Source of the DNA: Lachnospiraceae bacterium
Lineage (GTDB): Bacteria > Bacillota > Clostridia > Lachnospirales > Lachnospiraceae
DNA length: 64,000 bases
Assembly (NCBI GenBank): GCA_017436305.1
Contig: JAFSDJ010000100.1
Location: 1 to 64,000, forward strand
Reading direction: 5' to 3'
Below, piece by piece: positions 8,286 to 16,257 of this stretch. Position 1 is the stretch's first letter. Each line of letters starts with the position of its first letter. Made by a program: the position numbers and the translations under genes. The notes under the pieces were generated by a model, which was not told the origin of the DNA, did not search any database, and was given only the letters and a program-made list of their open reading frames with translations.

Positions 8286-8798
8286 ATGGACAACATTGTT
8301 TTAATAGGTATGCCAGGTTCCGGAAAAAGTACGGTAGGAGTTGTACTGGCCAAAAGTTTAGGCTATCGGTTTTTGGATTCCGATTTGGTCATACAGGAAC
8401 GAGAAGGAAAAAAGCTTCACGAAATAATTTCTGCAAAAGGACTTGCCGGTTTTAAGCAGGTGGAAGAAGAAGCAAATGCATCAATTGTCGCAGAACATAC
8501 AGTGATTGCTACAGGGGGGAGCGTAGTGTATGGGCAAAAAGCGATGGAGCATTTAAAAAACATAGGTAAAGTTGTTTATCTGAAGCTTCCCTATGAAGAA
8601 ATTGAACATCGTCTGGGTGACTTAAATGAACGGGGAGTTGCAGTGGAAAAAGAACAGACTTTACGTGACTTATATGAAGAACGAATTCCTTTATATGAAA
8701 AATATGCAGATATTACAATCTCGTGTTTTCATAAAGAAATTCGCCAGATTATTGCAGAGATTTCAGAAATAGTTAAAGAAACAAAAGAATTGTGGTAA
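8286..8798 (+). CDS. Shikimate-kinase-like small-molecule kinase
   Basis: This 170-residue protein has the shikimate kinase fold. It has Walker A GMPGSGKST (8-16), Asp31/Asp33 in DSD, and a late lid-region Arg in YEERIPLYEKYAD. Two substrate-site features differ from classical AroK. The conserved FRxxE that grips shikimate is FKQVE (Lys57), and the GGG loop is GGS (77-79). It may still phosphorylate shikimate, or it may use another substrate. The ATG at 8286 is preferred because homologues begin MxNIxLIG; upstream in-frame codons lie in the hairpin region. No aromatic-pathway gene is adjacent. Confidence 0.75.
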   Translation: MDNIVLIGMPGSGKSTVGVVLAKSLGYRFLDSDLVIQEREGKKLHEIISAKGLAGFKQVEEEANASIVAEHTVIATGGSVVYGQKAMEHLKNIGKVVYLKLPYEEIEHRLGDLNERGVAVEKEQTLRDLYEERIPLYEKYADITISCFHKEIRQIIAEISEIVKETKELW

Positions 8799-8849
8799 AG
8801 TTATTTAGACTGTGCTTCTTATTAAAGAAAGCATGTCAGGGGGAACAAA

Positions 8850-11186
8850 ATGAAGGAAGAAAAAGTATATAATATTGGTGTTTTAATTGGGAATGCACAT
8901 ACCAGTCACCCTACGGAATTAAGTCAGGGAATCTGTCAGGGAGCAAGAGAATATAATTGTAATCTTTTGTTTTTTTTAGGAACCCAAAGTAGTGTATTTT
9001 CGCAGGATATTTATGGATATAAAATGGGCGAGGATTATGATTACCAGTTTAATGTAATTTATGATTATGCCTTATTAGGAAATTTGGATGCGCTGATTAT
9101 TTCTTATGGTACTCTGTGCATCTTTTACGAAAATCAGGATAGAAATGATTTCTTTCGTAAGTTCCAGGACATTCCATGCATTGTTTTAGAGGAAAGGGGA
9201 CTTGAAAACGATGGAAATTATATTATTAGTGGCAATTTTGATGGAATGTCTGCCATTATGGAGCATTTAGTTGCAGACCATGGCTATGAGAAAATTGTTT
9301 ATGTAAGTGGTCCAAAGAATAATACAGATGCTACAGAACGTAGAGAAGCATATCTCAGTGTTATGAATAAATACAATCTGCCGGTTGATGATTCTATGAT
9401 TGAGTATGGAGATTATTCAGAATTTGTGGAAGAACAGGTAGAGAGACTATTAGATAAGCACCCGGATGCAGAAGCTGTTGTATGTGCCAATGACGAAATG
9501 GCTTTAGCTACTTATAAGGTTTGTGCCAAAAGAGGTATCGTTGTGGGAAGAGACCTTGCTGTAACCGGTTATGATGATTTTTCAAAAGCCCAGACTATGG
9601 AGCCTCCACTTACAACTGCAGAGCAAAATGGATATGATATGGGCTATTCTGCTTTGGTGCAGGCAATTAATTTATGCAAAGGCAGTGATAAAATTCAAAT
9701 TCGTCAGCCTGCAAAGCTGATTAAAAGATGTTCCTGTGGTTGTATAAATAGTAAAAAAGCCAAGAAAGAGAAGTTTAAAACAAAAGAAGAGGCTTACTAT
9801 TATGCAGAAAGTAAAATAGAGGAGCTAACAGAGCAGTGTACTCTTCACCAGGGAAATAAAAAACTTACAGAACATGTAAGAAGCAATGTAAAAAATCTTG
9901 TTCTTTATATAATGAACTATTTCCTGTTTTCAGGAACAGAGAGAAATTTAGAATATGATAAAAAGGGCGCCATAGACATTTTAAATAATATTATTAGTGG
10001 TCCATATCAGGATTTTGTTTCCTCCTTAACACTGATTCATATGATGGAGGAATTTTTAAGGGATTTGGCTGATTGTGCTGGAGACGATGTGAAAAAAATG
10101 AATGTTTTAGAGCTTAATACCTCCATTCAGAATAATATTTACTATCGTTTCTGTCTAAGCAAGGACGAAGAATATACATTCTATAAGAGAAAATCTTTAA
10201 TGGAGCCTTTATTTGAACGTTCGGTTCTGGAATGTATTAATGATGAAAAAGAAGTATATTATCAGGCAGCATTGCAGTTGTTGAAACGAAATATACCAAG
10301 AGCTTACATTTACATATTTGACCAGCCAATCACCCATAGAAAAGGTGCGGAATGGAACCTTCCGGCAAGAATGTATTTGGCATCCTGTTGTGAAGAAGAA
10401 AAAGTAATAGGCTTTCCTCAAAATGAACGTCCGGTAGTAAACATGCAGACCGGATTTTGCGATTATCTTCCGAAAGAGAAAGGGCATACCATGTTATCCT
10501 TTATTTTATTTTCTGAGGAAAAACAGTATGGACTTTTAATGTGTGAAAGTAGTTATGAGGAAATTCCGGCATTATATGTAACCAGTCTTCAAATTGGAAA
10601 TATTATGCGTTTTTTGGAAATGAGCAAAAAAGAAAAGAAAATCCAAAAAGAGCTTGCTGCTAAAATGAAGATTATTGAAGAGAAAAATGAAGTCCTAAAC
10701 TTTATTTCAGAATATGATCAGCTTACAGGTATTTTAAACAGAAGAGGCTTTGGTGAAAATGCACTTCGTTTAAATAAGAGAAATATGAATAAAAAGGGAT
10801 ATTTCATATTTGCAGATTTAGACCATTTAAAAGAAATAAACGACTGCTTTGGACATTCCGAAGGAGATTATGCCATTAGTAAGGCGGCGCTGCTTTTAAA
10901 AGACAGCTTAGGAGCTGAAGGGGCAGCCGGCAGACTTGGCGGTGATGAGTTTGTTGCTATGATTATTAGCGATGAAACCGGTTTTGTGGATAATTATAAA
11001 CGGCATATGAAAGAGGAAATGGAAAAACTTAACGCATCCTCCGGTAAGCCTTATTATGTAGAATGTTCCCTTGGAGTAATTGAATTTGTATGTAGTGACA
11101 GCTTTGAGCTTTCTCACATGCTAAAAGAAGCAGACAATGCTTTATACGAAGCCAAGAGGGAAAGACGTGCTTCCATAAAAAAATAA
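8850..11186 (+). CDS. LacI-type ligand-binding domain fused to GGDEF diguanylate cyclase
   Basis: This 778-residue protein starts with a periplasmic-binding-protein-like domain of the LacI/GalR type (about 5-285; ICQGAREYN, ANDEMALATYKVC, VTGYDDF) but has no helix-turn-helix. A CSCGC motif and a helical middle region follow, then a GGDEF domain with intact RLGGDEF (697-701 for GGDEF). No signal peptide is visible, so a cytosolic ligand, possibly a sugar, could control cyclic-di-GMP synthesis. A canonical RxxD inhibitory site five residues before GGDEF is absent. Together with the EAL protein at 3412 it indicates active c-di-GMP signalling. Confidence 0.9.
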   Translation: MKEEKVYNIGVLIGNAHTSHPTELSQGICQGAREYNCNLLFFLGTQSSVFSQDIYGYKMGEDYDYQFNVIYDYALLGNLDALIISYGTLCIFYENQDRNDFFRKFQDIPCIVLEERGLENDGNYIISGNFDGMSAIMEHLVADHGYEKIVYVSGPKNNTDATERREAYLSVMNKYNLPVDDSMIEYGDYSEFVEEQVERLLDKHPDAEAVVCANDEMALATYKVCAKRGIVVGRDLAVTGYDDFSKAQTMEPPLTTAEQNGYDMGYSALVQAINLCKGSDKIQIRQPAKLIKRCSCGCINSKKAKKEKFKTKEEAYYYAESKIEELTEQCTLHQGNKKLTEHVRSNVKNLVLYIMNYFLFSGTERNLEYDKKGAIDILNNIISGPYQDFVSSLTLIHMMEEFLRDLADCAGDDVKKMNVLELNTSIQNNIYYRFCLSKDEEYTFYKRKSLMEPLFERSVLECINDEKEVYYQAALQLLKRNIPRAYIYIFDQPITHRKGAEWNLPARMYLASCCEEEKVIGFPQNERPVVNMQTGFCDYLPKEKGHTMLSFILFSEEKQYGLLMCESSYEEIPALYVTSLQIGNIMRFLEMSKKEKKIQKELAAKMKIIEEKNEVLNFISEYDQLTGILNRRGFGENALRLNKRNMNKKGYFIFADLDHLKEINDCFGHSEGDYAISKAALLLKDSLGAEGAAGRLGGDEFVAMIISDETGFVDNYKRHMKEEMEKLNASSGKPYYVECSLGVIEFVCSDSFELSHMLKEADNALYEAKRERRASIKK

Positions 11187-11200
11187 TGCAAAATATAGAA

Positions 11201-11236
11201 AACAGGCATTACTATTTAGTAGTGCCTGTTCTTTTT
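11201..11236. terminator. Terminator between the GGDEF gene and dinB
   Basis: AACAGGCATTACTA (11201-11214) pairs with TAGTAGTGCCTGTT (11217-11230), with one G-U, followed by CTTTTTG. The stem overlaps the dinB stop codon region, so it serves the plus-strand gene and perhaps both. Confidence 0.8.
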
Positions 11237-12459
11237 GCTTTGTTGATTCCGCCTGACATATGTTCGGTAGGGGCATCCAGGAAGCGGGCTCTTTTTACAG
11301 AATCTTCTCCATATTTATTACGAATCCTGTCAATGGCAGAATTGAGTTTTTCTAATTTTTCATCTTTTTCTGTTTCAAACAAATCATATTGTACAAAATG
11401 CTCTTTTGTAGCTTTACTTGTGGAAACACCAATAAGCCGGATTGGCTCCCCTTTCCAAAGCTGATCAAACAACTGGCAGGCGAACATAAAAATTTTTTCT
11501 GTAATATTTGTAGCGCAGTCTAACGTCATCTGCTTAGAGTGATGATGAAAAGAGGAGTCCACAATAGAAACAGAAATGGTCTGTATAAAAGCATGGTCAC
11601 TTCTAAGTCTGGCACCTACTGTTTCACAAAGGGAAAGTAAAAAAAGTTTGGCAGTTTCCAAGTCTTCCACATCATAAGGGATAGTCATGGAGTTACCGTA
11701 GCCCTTATTTTCAGATTGAGAAGCAGTTACTTCTGATACATCGATTCCGTTGGCAAATTTCCAAATGGTTTCTCCTTGTTTATTCAGGTGAGAGATAATA
11801 ATGTTTTTATCATAATGGGCAAGGTCACCTATAGTACGGATACCAAGGGTTTGCAGTTTTTTGCAACTGGAGCGACCTACATAAAATAATTCCCCAACCG
11901 GAAGAGGCCACATTTTTGTAGAAATTTCTTCCGGAAATAAAGTGTGTACACGGTCGGGCTTTAAAAAATCGGAAGCCATTTTGGCCAGAATTTTATTACG
12001 GGAAATGCCAATATTTACAGTAAAGCCCAGTTGGTTTTTGATTTCCTCCTTGAGCCTGTGGGCGAAAGAGACTAAATCGCCATAGAGTCCTTCGGTTCCT
12101 GTCATATCGCAGTAGCCTTCATCAATGCTAAACTGTTCCACAACAGGAGCATAGCGACGTAAAAGTTCAAAAAGGGACTTTGACTTTTCAACATATACGT
12201 CAAAATGTGGCGAAAATACTTGAAGGTTTGGACATTTTCGCCTTGCCTGTGCAAGAGGCTCGCCGGTAGCAATGCCGAAGGGTTTGGCTGGTGAGGATTT
12301 CGCCAGTACAATGCCATGCCGCATTTCTTCACTGCCACCAATTACAGAGGGAATCAATCTGATATCCTCTGATTGGGGATTTTGCTCTAACTGGTAACAT
12401 GCTTCCCATGATAAAAAAGCAGAATTTACATCTACATGAAAAATAATCGGTTCGGGCAT
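11212..12459 (-). CDS. dinB: Y-family DNA polymerase (DNA polymerase IV-like)
   Basis: This 415-residue Y-family translesion polymerase has FHVDVNSAFLSWEA near the N-terminus (catalytic Asp10), QFSIDEGYCDMTG for the second carboxylate pair, and NIGISRNKILAKMAS typical of the palm/fingers. It would copy damaged DNA at low fidelity. The SAFLSWEA sequence in place of the classical CFYASVE is shared by a clostridial branch of the family. ATG 12459 is preceded on its strand by GAAAGGAAGG. It lies alone on the minus strand. A LexA-type operator was not recognised. Confidence 0.92.
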   Translation of the reverse strand: MPEPIIFHVDVNSAFLSWEACYQLEQNPQSEDIRLIPSVIGGSEEMRHGIVLAKSSPAKPFGIATGEPLAQARRKCPNLQVFSPHFDVYVEKSKSLFELLRRYAPVVEQFSIDEGYCDMTGTEGLYGDLVSFAHRLKEEIKNQLGFTVNIGISRNKILAKMASDFLKPDRVHTLFPEEISTKMWPLPVGELFYVGRSSCKKLQTLGIRTIGDLAHYDKNIIISHLNKQGETIWKFANGIDVSEVTASQSENKGYGNSMTIPYDVEDLETAKLFLLSLCETVGARLRSDHAFIQTISVSIVDSSFHHHSKQMTLDCATNITEKIFMFACQLFDQLWKGEPIRLIGVSTSKATKEHFVQYDLFETEKDEKLEKLNSAIDRIRNKYGEDSVKRARFLDAPTEHMSGGINKAKRTGTTK

Positions 12460-12565
12460 AAAGTCCCTTCCTTTCTCTAGAAATCAAATTAGGTATATTA
12501 TAACGGAACTAATGTTCTATTTCAAGAGGCTTAAAGAAATTATTTTATTACCGGCAACGGAGCGA

Positions 12566-12598
12566 GTTACTGTTCACTCGTACCTGGTAAACAGTAAC
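12566..12598 (-). repeat. Short palindromic repeat, GTTAC...GTAAC family, copy B (composite)
   Basis: This 33-bp unit begins GTTACTGTTCACTCG and ends GGTAAACAGTAAC. It is nearly identical to copy D at 42683. Directly left (12547-12565) is TTACCGGCAACGGAGCGAG, a partial copy in the opposite orientation resembling copy C at 19267. It lies between two minus-strand genes, after the stop of the amidotransferase, and could fold as a hairpin in its transcript. Confidence 0.75.
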
Positions 12599-12614
12599 AA
12601 CTGAACTATTATCA

Positions 12615-13274
12615 TTATTGGTCGACTGTGTATAGAAACCACTTTAAAAATGGATGTAAAGCATTTGCTTCAGTATAGAGCAGACGTTCCGGATGCCATT
12701 GAAGCCCTAAAATAGGCAGGTGCATATGTGCAATGGCTTCCGGGACAAAGTCAGGGCAGTATTGTAAAATTGTCAAATCCTTTCCTAAATGGCCAATGCA
12801 TTGGTGGTGGGCACTATTTACCTGCATTTTCATTTGAAAAAGAGAAGGAGGGAGTTTCGCCAGCAATAAAGCATTGGCATTTAAAAACACAGGATGGTAG
12901 CTGTCCTCATTCTGATAAGAGTGTGTTAGAAGTTTGTCTGAATCCATATTTTGTATTATATTTCCACCAAAATAAATATTAATCATTTGCATGCCTTTGC
13001 ATATTCCCATAATGGGTTTTTTAGCACTTACAAATAAATCCAGCAGACGAAACTGGGCTTTATCCAGTTCATAGTCTATGTTTGTGGAGCCGGAATTTTT
13101 TTGATTAAAAAATGCAGGGTCAATATCTCCACCGCCGGGAAGCAACAGAAGGTCATAAGCATCAATGGAATTTTCAGAAATAGAAACAACCGGTGATGCT
13201 CCAAAAGAAGATACGGCGGCTTCATAATTTTTTGTAAACTTTTTTCTGCCCGGGATGAGTACGTTTTTTTTCAT
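12615..13274 (-). CDS. Class I glutamine amidotransferase, gamma-glutamyl hydrolase type (PuuD-like)
   Basis: This 219-residue protein is a stand-alone class I glutamine amidotransferase. It has the PGGGDIDP motif (47-54), the nucleophile elbow GICKGMQ (Cys92) and GLQWHPERL giving His195 and Glu197. This pattern fits the peptidase C26 / gamma-glutamyl-GABA hydrolase group, which hydrolyses gamma-glutamyl bonds. The exact substrate is not predictable. The ATG at 13274 is chosen because AAGGA lies about ten bases upstream; the longer frame would start with TTG inside that site. No biosynthetic partner is nearby. Confidence 0.85.
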   Translation of the reverse strand: MKKNVLIPGRKKFTKNYEAAVSSFGASPVVSISENSIDAYDLLLLPGGGDIDPAFFNQKNSGSTNIDYELDKAQFRLLDLFVSAKKPIMGICKGMQMINIYFGGNIIQNMDSDKLLTHSYQNEDSYHPVFLNANALLLAKLPPSLFQMKMQVNSAHHQCIGHLGKDLTILQYCPDFVPEAIAHMHLPILGLQWHPERLLYTEANALHPFLKWFLYTVDQ

Positions 13275-13450
13275 AAATATGTATCCTTGCAAAGCATAGT
13301 TAAAAAAGTATATGAAGATAGCAGGAAAATAATGTAAAAACTATTGCATTTGCCAGGCTGGTCTGATAAGATAAAATTAAGTATAGATATAAAGTATAAC
13401 GGAATAAAAACAGGCATGGATGCCAAAAAAATATCAAAGGAGTGAAGACT

Positions 13451-14227
13451 ATGAGTATTTCAATATCAGCAAGAACAGATTATTCATATTTATTTTCCGG
13501 TTTGTCTTCAAGTAATTCCAAAGGCAACAGTAATAGTTCCATTTTTAATTTAATATCAGATTATAACACAATTAAAAGTGGTAGCTATGGAAAGCTTATG
13601 AAGGCATATTACACACAGAATAACGACTCTGTTTCCAAAGTTGCAGAAAGTAAATCGGGCATAAGCAAGGATACTGACCAGACAATTGCCAAAGTGAAAA
13701 GCAGTTCCTCTGAGTTATATTCTTCTACAGAGGCATTACTTGAAAAAGGAAGCAAATCTGTATTTAACAAAAAGGAAGTTACAACAAAAAACGAAAACGG
13801 TGTTGAGACCACCACACAGGAATATGATACAGATGCTATTTACAAGGCAGTAAGCAGTTTTGTAGACGATTACAACAACATGCTTGAGCATGGATCAGAT
13901 TCTTCGAATTCAAAGATATTAAATTCATTAAAGACTATGATTACTTCTACAGTAGCCAATGAAAAAAGTCTTGCAAGCATCGGAATTACAGTAGAAGGCA
14001 ATGATACGTTATCAATTGATGAAGAAACTTTTAAAAATGCAAATATGGCAAAAGTACAGTCTGTTTTTAATGGTACAGGTTCTTATGGCTACAGCATAAA
14101 TACAAAGGCATCCTTTATTAATATGTATGCTGCAAACGATGCAAGCTCTGCAAGTGGCCTTTATGGAAGTAGCGCAAGCTATTTAAACTCTTACAATACA
14201 GGAAATATATATTCAAGCTATATCTAA
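13451..14227 (+). CDS. Orphan FliD-C-terminal-like protein
   Basis: This 258-residue protein is rich in Ser, Asn and Tyr and has no signal peptide. Its middle, DAIYKAVSSFVDDYNNML (about 129-146) followed by LNSLKTMITSTVANEKSLASIGI and an LSIDEETFKNA segment, resembles the C-terminal part of the flagellar cap protein FliD. It is much shorter than FliD (about 450 or more residues), and no flagellar gene is near. The Ser/Tyr-rich C-terminus (SASYLNSYNTGNIYSSYI) is unlike FliD. The ATG at 13451 is chosen because AAAGGAG (13436-13442) is eight bases upstream. Role is unknown; a surface or export-related function is inference. Confidence 0.65.
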   Translation: MSISISARTDYSYLFSGLSSSNSKGNSNSSIFNLISDYNTIKSGSYGKLMKAYYTQNNDSVSKVAESKSGISKDTDQTIAKVKSSSSELYSSTEALLEKGSKSVFNKKEVTTKNENGVETTTQEYDTDAIYKAVSSFVDDYNNMLEHGSDSSNSKILNSLKTMITSTVANEKSLASIGITVEGNDTLSIDEETFKNANMAKVQSVFNGTGSYGYSINTKASFINMYAANDASSASGLYGSSASYLNSYNTGNIYSSYI

Positions 14228-14285
14228 AATAAAGTTCCGGTCACAGAGTGAATAGATAGAAAAATAACACAGATACATAGATACA

Positions 14286-14320
14286 AAATTCCCTCACAAA
14301 TGATGTGGGGGAATTTTTTT
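14286..14320 (+). terminator. Terminator of the FliD-like gene
   Basis: AAATTCCCTCACA pairs with TGTGGGGGAATTT and runs into seven T at 14314-14320. Confidence 0.88.
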
Positions 14321-14351
14321 ATAGAAGTAAAACGATTTCGTGTTATTCAAA

Positions 14352-14407
14352 TATACCCTCAAAATAAGGGATAAAAATATTGACAAAACCCTTATTTTGA
14401 GGGTATA
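14352..14407. promoter_or_regulatory. Perfect 19-bp inverted repeat embracing the HTH/kinase promoter
   Basis: The arm TATACCCTCAAAATAAGGG (14352-14370) is repeated exactly inverted at 14389-14407, with an 18-bp spacer. The spacer holds TTGACA (14380-14385), and the right arm overlaps a TATAAA -10 (14404-14409, 18-bp spacing). A second possible promoter, TGATATAAT with an extended -10 (14426-14434), starts just downstream. The site is probably the operator through which the HTH protein represses its own operon. Confidence 0.8.
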
Positions 14408-14486
14408 AATATTTATAAGAAGTTTTGATATAATCTAATAAATAAAAGAAATTGCTTCTAAAGGTTTGTGAAGGGAAGTGCTCAAA

Positions 14487-15029
14487 ATGAAACAGTTTGC
14501 CATTACTACTGAATTGAAAAGCTCAGAACTTAAAATACTTCGGAAAAAAATGGGATTAACTCAGGTAGAATTTGCACAGTTAGTGAATGTATCTTCAAAG
14601 ACAATCGAACGATGGGAAACAAGTGACAAGCCTATTACAGGACCTATTGTGACACTGGTAGGAATATTGAATAATTATCCGCAGATGGAAGAAGAACTGA
14701 GAGTGCCGGAAAGAGTATATCCAATGCGTCTGTGGTATATGTATAAAAATACTCCATGTACCCTAATAGATGTGGATGAACGGGGCAGAAGAGTTAGGAT
14801 TAAGAATTACATGCGGGATTATATAATGACAGCTTTTGGAAAAATTGAAAATCCTACATTTGAAAATTATGAGGAGTTCTTGAAATCCCGATGTTTTCCT
14901 GAAACAAGAGATAAAATGAAAATTGTTTTGAAGGAGCTTGATTTGCCATTTTACGATCCCTTTTTAATTATTGAAAAAACTCAGGGAAGAATGGCGGAGG
15001 ATAATTTTTGGATAAAAATTGAGAGGTAA
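14487..15029 (+). CDS. HTH (XRE-type) regulator, probable antitoxin of a HipA-like pair
   Basis: This 180-residue protein has an N-terminal Cro/XRE helix-turn-helix (about 12-62; LRKKMGLTQVEFAQLVNVSS, KTIERWE). A C-terminal region of about 115 residues follows, with RCFPETRDKMKIVLKELDLP and DPFLIIEKTQGRMAEDNFWI. This tail makes it far larger than a HipB antitoxin. It may supply a subdomain that the small downstream kinase lacks (inference). The ATG at 14487 is chosen over a GTG at 14478 because AAGGGAAG (14471-14478) is eight bases before it. The downstream gene follows by five bases. Likely autorepression through the 19-bp repeat at 14352-14407. Confidence 0.8.
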   Translation: MKQFAITTELKSSELKILRKKMGLTQVEFAQLVNVSSKTIERWETSDKPITGPIVTLVGILNNYPQMEEELRVPERVYPMRLWYMYKNTPCTLIDVDERGRRVRIKNYMRDYIMTAFGKIENPTFENYEEFLKSRCFPETRDKMKIVLKELDLPFYDPFLIIEKTQGRMAEDNFWIKIER

Positions 15030-15034
15030 TTGTC

Positions 15035-15841
15035 ATGGTAGAAGTATTTGAACAGAATGTACAATTAAATCACATTCAATCTTCAAAAGGAAATCAGTTA
15101 AAATGGTTTAATCATGGAAATTGGTATAAAGCAGATTATACAGGGTATGAGGGGTTAGCAGAATATGTAATATCAAAATTGTTTGTTTATAGTGATTTGA
15201 AGCAGGAGGAATATGTTAACTATGATGTAGAAACAATGCGATATAAAAATAAAATATATCGTGGGTGTAAAAGCTTGGATTTTTTACCGGATGGATGGCA
15301 ATTGATTACGTTGGAACGGTTATTTAAGAACGTTTGCGGTCAAAGCCTGAATAAATGTATTTATTCTATAGAGAATTATGAAAGTCGCCTCCGTTTTATT
15401 GTCGACCAAACCACTAGGATAACAGGGTTACGTGATTTTGGAAATTATATGAGTAAGCTTTTAACAATAGATGCAATTTTTTTAAATGAAGATCGCCATA
15501 CACATAATATAGCAGTATTAATGGATGAGAAAGGGGTGTACCAATATTGCCCATTTTTTGATCATGGTGCAGCATTGTTGTCGGACACTACAATGGATTA
15601 TCCCTTGAATGTAAATATAGAAGATTTAATGAGTAGTGTGAGGGCTAAGACGTTTTGCCGGGATTTTGATGAACAGCTCGATATTGCAGAAAAATTGTAC
15701 GGAAAACAAATACACTTTAATTTTAAAAGAAAAGATATAGAGAATATATTGGAAAAGGAAAAAGAATATCCGGAGGAAGAAAAACGGAGAGTGTTAGATG
15801 TTATAATGTGGCAGAAGCAGAAATACCAATATTTGTTTTAA
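15035..15841 (+). CDS. Small HipA-like Ser/Thr kinase, candidate toxin
   Basis: This 268-residue protein carries HipA-fold kinase motifs. SSKGNQ (16-21) is a candidate Gly-rich phosphate loop with phosphorylatable serines, Lys32 in WYKAD is the ATP-anchoring lysine, Glu39 lies in GYEGLAE, NEDRHTHN (151-158) is the catalytic loop with Asp153, and FFDHGAAL (174-181) gives the metal-binding Asp176. Full-length HipA is about 440 residues, so the N-terminal subdomain is missing, as in HipT or CtkA-type kinases. HipA toxins phosphorylate aminoacyl-tRNA synthetases; the target here is unknown. Tight linkage to the HTH gene supports a toxin-antitoxin pair. Confidence 0.8.
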   Translation: MVEVFEQNVQLNHIQSSKGNQLKWFNHGNWYKADYTGYEGLAEYVISKLFVYSDLKQEEYVNYDVETMRYKNKIYRGCKSLDFLPDGWQLITLERLFKNVCGQSLNKCIYSIENYESRLRFIVDQTTRITGLRDFGNYMSKLLTIDAIFLNEDRHTHNIAVLMDEKGVYQYCPFFDHGAALLSDTTMDYPLNVNIEDLMSSVRAKTFCRDFDEQLDIAEKLYGKQIHFNFKRKDIENILEKEKEYPEEEKRRVLDVIMWQKQKYQYLF

Positions 15842-15883
15842 AGAGTTAAAGAGTCAAAGATGATTTCGTAAGAAATTTAGCCC

Positions 15884-15912
15884 TTGACAGAATAAAGAAA
15901 AGGGGATAAAAT
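15884..15912 (+). promoter_or_regulatory. Promoter of tRNA-Leu(CAG)
   Basis: TTGACA (15884-15889) and TAAAAT (15907-15912) are separated by 17 bp, with the tRNA starting 12 bases after the -10. Confidence 0.75.
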
Positions 15913-15923
15913 ATCATGTGCGT

Positions 15924-16007
15924 GCAGGAATGGCGGAATTGGCAGACGCGCACGGTTCAGGTCCGTGTGGTAGCAATACCATGAGGGTTCAAGTCCCTTT
16001 TCCTGCA
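15924..16007 (+). tRNA. tRNA-Leu, anticodon CAG
   Basis: Acceptor GCAGGAA (15924-15930) pairs with TTCCTGC (16000-16006), with discriminator A at 16007. The anticodon arm is CACGG-TTCAGGT-CCGTG, reading CAG, which decodes CUG. A long variable arm (GTGGTAGCAATACCAT) marks it as class II. GGGTTCAAGTCCC forms the T arm. CCA is not encoded and must be added after transcription. Confidence 0.95.
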
Positions 16008-16025
16008 TCTAAATTAAAAATCGTA

Positions 16026-16053
16026 TTGACAAGCCGGTATTTTGTGTTATAAT
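16026..16053 (+). promoter_or_regulatory. Strong promoter of the second tRNA-Leu
   Basis: TTGACA (16026-16031), a 16-bp spacer and a consensus extended TGTTATAAT (-10 at 16048-16053). The tRNA begins 56 bases further on, so there is a short 5' leader to be removed. Confidence 0.85.
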
Positions 16054-16109
16054 GTCTAAAGACGTTGTGCGGTTCACAAGATTTAGGAACAGTACGATAT
16101 TTCAAATCA

Positions 16110-16193
16110 GCGGGAGTGCTGGAATTGGCAGACAGGCAAGACTAAGGATCTTGTGTCTGTATAGACGTGTGGGTTCAAGTCCCATCTCCCGCA
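16110..16193 (+). tRNA. tRNA-Leu, anticodon AAG
   Basis: Acceptor GCGGGAG (16110-16116) pairs with CTCCCGC (16186-16192), with discriminator A. The anticodon stem-loop CAAGA-CTAAGGA-TCTTG reads AAG. The variable arm GTGTCTGTATAGACGT is long, as in class II tRNAs. An A at position 34 would need conversion to inosine, or unusual decoding, to read CUC as well as CUU. CCA is not encoded. Confidence 0.93.
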
Positions 16194-16194
16194 T

Positions 16195-16226
16195 AGGCTT
16201 TCAGGAATATTCTTGAAAGCCTTTTT
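16195..16226 (+). terminator. Terminator after tRNA-Leu(AAG)
   Basis: AGGCTTTCAGGAAT pairs with ATTCTTGAAAGCCT (one G-U) and continues as T, two bases after the tRNA. Confidence 0.85.
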
Positions 16227-16257
16227 GTTTCATGTAAGCCTACAAGGAGGAATGAAA

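Noticed and set aside
12728..12982. Plus-strand frame opposite the amidotransferase gene
   Set aside because: The amidotransferase frame has Cys, His and Glu catalytic motifs; the other frame has none.
15842..16230. Integration site or genomic island at the tRNA-Leu genes
   Set aside because: The HTH/kinase pair lies next to tRNA-Leu, but no integrase, no direct repeat of a tRNA end and no other mobile genes were seen.
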